A DNA stretch of 64,000 nucleotides, from the NCBI GenBank assembly GCA_004352715.1, contig SCFE01000026.1, positions 2,316,437-2,380,436 of the forward strand, in the 5' to 3' direction. Below the pieces are notes generated by a model that ran no database searches, was not told the DNA's origin, and saw only the letters and a program-made list of their open reading frames with translations. Positions within the stretch are counted from its first letter, which is position 1. Every line of letters begins with the position of its first letter. The stretch comes from Hofstenia miamia. Its lineage: Eukaryota > Xenacoelomorpha > Acoela. This document shows positions 59,019-64,000 of the stretch, in pieces. The position numbers were made by a program, and so were the translations under genes.

Positions 59019-61610
59019 AACTTTGCATTCACAAATTGTTGGAATTGGAAATATGTGACAGTAAAATATATGTAGTGCTTCAGGTTTACTTTTAGAACAT
59101 ATCTTAAACATACTGGTTAATTAAAAAACTTGCATGAAAATACCAGTGTATATAAACAAAATGATCAATATAAAAGTTAAATTTATTTAGAATTTACAAA
59201 TTGAAAATTTGAAAACGACAATTACCTCCATAGTCATTGGCATTGAACATTAAATTGTCGTATTCGAAACGAGGCTCTAAATAGACCACATTGAAATGAG
59301 TTATGAAACTTCACTAATTCAGGATAAATATAATCCAACCAGTTTACATCAAACAACTTCAAAGTCTATGTTATTTAAATTATCATACAAGCTATCATTC
59401 TTACTTTATACTATTAGGGCAAAAAATCCCCCAATTAGCAATGAATTTATGAATACTTAAGTTTCTTGGTAGACAAATTTATATGTTTTCAAGATGATAA
59501 ATATCTTAGTATGGTGGAGAAGAAAGCTGATGTTTTGAGATATTCCTTAGATATACAGCAATCTGGTTTTATAGCAATTAAAGAATTAATAATTGGCACT
59601 ATATTATCCTCAAATCTCACTAGAGTTAAAGGCTTTTGGTTGGCCAAATCCTAGCACTACAGACACTAATTAAACTACTTTATCATTCGATGAAAAGACC
59701 CAATTTAATAGCTATGATAAGGTTTTTGTACATAAAACTACCGCATTGTGTTATTTGACAAAACCAAGAGTTTTTTTCAGAATTATGATAGACTGACCAG
59801 AGTGGTAAATGGAACGATGAGAAACCGGATCAGCTTGGGTCACTGTTTTGAGCTAAATCAAATGAGTCTGGTCGGGTTACTCTTTTTTATGATTGAGTCG
59901 AATGAGTTACGTTAAATTAAAACTATGAGTCAAACTGATTTTTGCAGAAATCGTAAACTATAGTAGTTTAAATAATATTGAATACTGGTATGCAATTGTG
60001 AGTTATGATCAACCAAAATGATGCCAATTGGTACTGCGGTGGCATAGAAAAACAATTAAAATGCGTAAAGTGTATATTTCACGTAAAATGTGTTTGCTAT
60101 TAAACCATCCAAAACGGTTTTGGATGCTTCCCCTTTACAAAACAAAGAAATAGATTATTATTCGAAGCTGTTGAGAAACTCGTGTTTCTGAAGATCAATG
60201 GAGCATTTAGTTAAAATTAATTTGTTCTCATCTTGTATTTCAAGGTTTGATCAAGTCAGAATGTTAACAATTTTATATGGGTTGGGTCAGGTAGGGTCTA
60301 ATCTACGGATCGATTTACAACTTTGAGGCTGGCGCATCTCAATTTGCACTGGGAGTTGCTAAAATTTTTACGAATACCCCAAGTTAATTTCCGATGCCCA
60401 CACCCAAAGTTTACGAATGCTCACACTTTTATGAAAAAGAAATTATGGTCCTTACGGCAACAGTTTTTATGGGAGATTACAAATCCCAGGCAAACTCTAT
60501 GTCAATTGCTAAATTAAAGACTATGCAATATTCATTTTTCAATTATCGTTAGCACTTAATCTTTTAGTTTTTGTTAAAAATATTCCAATTAGATTGTTGC
60601 CATTTCAGGACAATCGTGCAGATGCACCATCAAGATGCATAAATAAACTTTCTAACTTTCCAGTTGTTATCTATACACTTTTCATGATTGTTACTCAGGA
60701 AGAAGAGAAAAAATTTCTTTTAAATGTTTGCTTTGTTGTATGCCTCTCTTTCGTTTATGTCTACTACAACTCGTTCGAAGACTACTAAGATCAAATCTAA
60801 TACTGTTAAGAAAGCCAAAAGGTAGGCTCGAAAAAAGTTGCTGGCACAAATTACTATCTTCGGCTACTGGGAAAAAGAATGGCATTATATCAATCATTTT
60901 AATAATGAAGAAAATACTCTATCTTAAATAAAATATTAATGATAGCTTGAAATTTTCAATTTCACTCTTCAAAACTGATGCATTCACAGCGTCGTAATAT
61001 CCAAGGTAGTAGACAAATGAATAGATAAGTCAACGGCCAACACACAAGCTTTGAATTAATTGATTAATACAGATTCTCTACCTAAATCTATCTTAGTTTA
61101 AGGATATGCATAATGAATTTTTCACAAGTCATGTTATTGTCAATATCACAAGGTCTCTTGTGTACTTATTAAGGATATATATAATTTACTCATTTGTCAC
61201 AGTCATGTACAAGTCGTTGGAACATTTTAAAATAATTTTGACTCATTTTATATCTAAATCTAACAAAATGAATTGTGCAGATTATAGAATCTAAGCAACA
61301 TATAAGTTAGTGATACTTCAATTGGACAGACAATGATTTCAGACACCACAGTAATACATTACAAAGATTGAACTTACTTTCCTACTTCAAAAAAAATCTA
61401 TAAAATAAATTACCATCTTCATCTGACGTATTGAGGGTATCATTTTCGTTGCAATAGTTTTCAAAGACATCACTAAGCACTTCTGCCATTCTCTCTAAAC
61501 AATGTGATTACTATGGAAACACGTTGAATAATGCTAACCATAGTGTTCACTTGTCTCAAATGTGATTTCTGTATCATTTCCAAGTTCATCTTCACCATCG
61601 GAAGCTTCAT
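57058..61610 (-). CDS. C-terminal part of an acidic protein, four small phase-1 exons
   Basis: Four minus-strand exons splice in one frame: 61610-61539 (24 codons), 61494-61414 (27), 59276-59226 (17) and 57104-57058 (15 plus TAG). Each has an AG acceptor and a GT donor (GTTAGC, GTAATT, GTAATT). All junctions fall after the first codon base, so each internal exon could be skipped without breaking the frame. The 83 visible residues are acidic (DEASDGEDELGNDTE.. and ..QNDDGSEDEIMHE) with Tyr- and Phe-containing patches (FENY, RFEYDNLMF). I do not recognise the family. An acidic tail of a nuclear or cytoplasmic protein is possible. Upstream exons were not found. A piggyBac-like element lies upstream at 62068. 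Confidence 0.5.
57802..58033 (+). CDS. possible two-exon small frame with a 46-nt intron, or gene remnant
   Basis: An ATG at 57802 opens 25 nt to a donor GTAAGA. 46 nt later CACCTTTGCAG precedes a 161-nt exon in the matching frame, ending in TAA (61 residues, with QVAVLDGYLAKPSF and LMEFLLAVERIFTHG). The sequence is GC-richer than its surroundings. More protein-like but broken frames continue to about 58560, including 58214-58444 (FDVWKKPDEVKLRVSNMV), which suggests a decayed gene or element. The family is not recognised. It lies in the C-D intron of the acidic-tail gene, opposite strand. Confidence 0.25.
58988..59018. repeat. (ATT)n microsatellite
   Basis: About ten ATT units. Confidence 0.95.
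59226..59276 (-). CDS. acidic-tail gene, exon C
   Basis: Acceptor CTATTTAG, donor GTAATT. 51 nt. It reads EPRFEYDNLMFNANDYG. Confidence 0.5.
59277..61413. other. intron B-C of the acidic-tail gene; one weak + strand exon candidate
   Basis: AT-rich. At 60757-60821 an ATG-started basic stretch (MSTTTRSKTTKIKSNTVKKA) runs into a donor-like GTAGGC. No second exon was found. GGTCGGGT-type words occur at about 59870 and GGTCAGGTAGGGTC at 60285, recalling the Rep1 words. Confidence 0.35.
61414..61494 (-). CDS. acidic-tail gene, exon B
   Basis: Acceptor ATTGTTTAG, donor GTAATT. 81 nt. It reads ERMAEVLSDVFENYCNENDT then LNTSDED. Confidence 0.5.
61539..61610 (-). CDS. acidic-tail gene, exon A
   Basis: Acceptor CTAAATTTAG, donor GTTAGC. 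72 nt, 10 of 24 residues acidic. Confidence 0.48.
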
Positions 61611-61639
61611 CTAAATTTAGTTGAACTTCGTTATGTTTT

Positions 61640-62067
61640 AAAAAAAATAAAATTATTCCTTAACGCTTTGAGGCTTGGTAATTCACAGTTTATTTGTAGT
61701 TTGCATGATTAATTTTATAGTGACAAGTTAATATATAGTATGTATAAAGTTTCAGGCAAATTGCTAATTGCTCCTCAAAATTTAGGTCTTTTCTAATTGA
61801 ACATGATATTCCTGTATGATCAACTAATCATTAATTTGGAGATGAATATAATTAAACGAATCATGTAGTTAAAAAGGACGTCTGCCAATTAATATGTATG
61901 AAAAATATTATATTGGTCTTAGTTTCTTGTCATCCAATTTTTGGAAATCATTAATGGATTGTTAAGGCCTACAGGTACATATACTGTATGTACCACCCCA
62001 ATGTAGCGTCATAGATGAATTTCAAAATTTAATTTAGGTAATAGGGTGGTTCTTACCATCTGCTTAA
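61640..62067. other. no gene seen
   Basis: AT-rich DNA between exon A and the piggyBac-like element. Confidence 0.45.
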
Positions 62068-62828
62068 CCCTAAGCGCACTGTGGTGCCGATTCGGCCTCC
62101 ATGTTGTTTTTGTCCAAAAATTTGCTGAAATTCATTATAGCTGATTTTTGATAAAAACTGTCTGGGAACAAGACAAATTTAAAGCGGAATAATTTTTTGA
62201 GTTTGTACAAGGGGTCAGAAAAAATTTCATTTTATTAAAAAAATTTGAATACAACATTCATTTAAGAGTCAATATTTTGATAGATATCGATATATTTATG
62301 CAATATAATTGATTGAGTCATCATTGTTAAGATCAATGTTGTCAAAAAAATGGCAGAGTGAAAAAAATTGTGGATCCCTCTCTCTCTATATACTTTATTA
62401 CAATGATCAGTTTTTATGGATTTGTTGCCCCTGGGCCAACTGTAGAAATAAAATATTGGCAACAAAATAGTTTATCTAATAAAAGAAGAGTCTTAGAGGA
62501 TCTGGTGAAAATCTGTCTCATACCTCCATTAGGAAAGGAGTCAGGGGGTCAAACTTAAAATACCAAATATATATCATTATGTTAAGCATTTGATTTTTGA
62601 AACGAATCACTCATTGATTGTATTTCTAATTTATTTGTTCATTTCTAGAAATTCAAAATTAGGAAAATGGATGCACTTATTATGTTGACCTTGACTGTAT
62701 TTTTTTGTTTCCTTATTAGAGAAATTCAATGACAATAATTAGACTTAATATAAGTTAAATAATTTGTTTCCTTCTAGTTTTAATGCTCTTCCGCGTATTA
62801 TTGACATTATACCTCAGTGCGTTTAGGG
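62068..62828. mobile_element. 761-bp piggyBac-like non-autonomous element
   Basis: The left end CCCTAAGCGCACTGTGG and the inverse of the right end, CCCTAAACGCACTGAGG, agree at 15 of 17. TTAA stands directly outside each end (62064-62067 and 62829-62832), the diagnostic piggyBac target duplication. The interior has no transposase motif; a 66-codon frame at 62358-62558 is unsupported. Confidence 0.82.
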
Positions 62829-62832
62829 TTAA

Positions 62833-63699
62833 TGCAAATCAGTTGTCTTATGGGCCTCAAAGAGTTAATGCATTTAAAAACAAATTTTGGGAATCGTAGT
62901 GGTCTGCACGCTTCATGAATGCAATTCTCAGGTTGTTATTGTGAACGATATCGCACAATTTCGTTTATAAAGATTCATAAAATTAATAAAAACCACTATA
63001 TATTTCAATATTATATTGAATAATCGATTTATGAGCGTTTGCACGACCCATTTTTCGTATATATGTTGACCAAACCCAGGTGAAATTTGAGCAATGTAGG
63101 TCTTTATTAGACAAACTAAAATGTACACTAGAAGAAATATAGTGCCTTACAGCGTATAATGTAGAATTTTGATGTGGGAATGTGAATATTTAAAAATACA
63201 CTTTCAGAATGATCGCGTTAAATTCTCACTATCTATGAACGTTCAAAACCATCTTATTAAAACTTTTTGAAAAGAAGAATTACGAGGATAAACTTGATAT
63301 TCGATCTTATAAGATCAATCAATTAAATTATTTATAAAATACATCGAATTTTGATTTAATTTTAAGTACATATTGAAATGATTACCAGAGTTTTCATGTT
63401 TGATGGTTCTTTGGTATTACTAACCCGATTTTGTAGATCAAGGTGTTAAAGGCTTTTCCTACTTTTCTGCGTAAACTGAAAAATACAACTATGTGGTTTG
63501 AAATTTGATATTTCTGAACTGAAGCGGTTTGAAGAAGAGAAAGCTTTTAAAACCAAGTTTTCTTCTGGTTCAAAAAACTTAACTTGTACCAAATCAATAT
63601 CATTAATGTAAATCAAATTTTTGCAGCTGATACTTCTTATCTTAAATAAACACTAGTGAGCATGGCAATGGGATTATATCAATTATTGCTTTATATATA
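62833..63699. other. no gene seen
   Basis: AT-rich DNA without a supported feature. Confidence 0.45.
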
Positions 63700-63707
63700 A
63701 CCCAAAA

Positions 63708-63949
63708 CAGGGGCGTACCCAGGATTTTCTGACGGGGGGACATCATTTTTATTCCCTAATGCGGGGTGAAGCCCCGCGAAAATTTTTGAAAATATTGAGA
63801 AAATATACCCTAAAAGGCATTTCACGATCCTAGATTTTAAATTTGTCAATTTTTTACGAAAAATTTTTTGATTTATCCAGTCAAAATTAAATTTGGAAAC
63901 CTGACGGGGGGACATTCCACCATGTCCCCCCCCCCTGGGTACGCCACTG
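63708..63949. mobile_element. 242-bp hAT MITE with perfect 8-bp TSD
   Basis: The left end CAGGGGCGTACCCAGG and the inverse of the right end, CAGTGGCGTACCCAGG, differ at one base. The octamer acccaaaa stands on both sides (63700-63707 and 63950-63957). Internal GACGGGGGGACA words occur near both ends. It is non-coding. A common hAT MITE end type in animals. Confidence 0.93.
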
Positions 63950-64000
63950 ACCCAAAATAAAAATATAAATGTTTTTTTTCAAAATACACAAATAGTAAAT

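Noticed and set aside
62358-62558. Frame inside the piggyBac-like element as a transposase
   Set aside because: Only 66 codons and no catalytic Asp motif; the element is better called non-autonomous.

Overview
The window is a gene-poor, AT-rich stretch of an animal nuclear genome, most likely an invertebrate. The reasons are split genes with GT..AG introns, a troponin C/calmodulin-type EF-hand gene with introns of 2.2 and 2.75 kb, several animal transposon classes (mariner DD34D, DD41D, hAT, piggyBac-like, Penelope-like, non-LTR), and very long (TA)n microsatellites. I cannot name the phylum or species. There is no operon, Shine-Dalgarno site, CRISPR array or other bacterial feature.

Region 1-14 kb: a 126-bp tandem repeat (1-379), a 313-bp inverted-repeat MITE (1169-1481), a 42-bp minisatellite with a 126-bp higher-order period (2761-3060), a decayed but TIR-complete mariner (4820-5998), an hAT-like MITE (6500-6893) and a few possible exons. 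Region 14-24 kb is the most unusual part: mobile units bounded on both sides by (TA)n tracts. Their ends carry GC-rich motifs (TTAGCGCCC or TTAGCGGGA) spaced about 30 bp apart, with the outermost left copy inverted. One unit (14291-14898) has a perfect 15-bp TIR; another (19859-21722) holds decayed coding sequence. Two Penelope-like fragments lie directly against (TA)n tracts here.

Region 24-38 kb: a DD41D IS630-Tc1-mariner element with TIRs and a TA duplication (27528-28338), interrupted by what looks like a false gap, a tRNA-derived SINE, an hAT MITE, and diverged repeat copies around a 1000-N gap. Region 38.8-44.3 kb holds the best-supported host gene, a three-exon, 150-residue EF-hand protein. 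A possible antisense exon of another gene lies in its second intron, and an hAT MITE with a perfect 8-bp target duplication sits just downstream.

Region 49.8-53.1 kb: an apparently intact BED/hAT transposon with a 609-codon transposase, followed by a nearby duplicate of its middle that is probably an assembly chimera. Region 53.8-61.7 kb, minus strand: a Penelope-like RT fragment with an intact YVDD motif, a probable proteasome assembly chaperone 3 (PSMG3) gene, a decayed non-LTR reverse transcriptase, and a run of four short same-phase exons encoding an acidic C-terminus. The window ends with a 761-bp piggyBac-like element flanked by TTAA and a 242-bp hAT MITE with a perfect target duplication.

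Seven N gaps (19496-19833, 21839-21883, 22209-22348, 23495-23871, 27753-27932, 28947-29532, 37026-38025) and four single-n joins (14262, 18416, 46752, 53067) mark assembly breaks. Several flanks are duplicated across a gap, so local duplications near them should be distrusted. The host genes show no evident functional link to one another.
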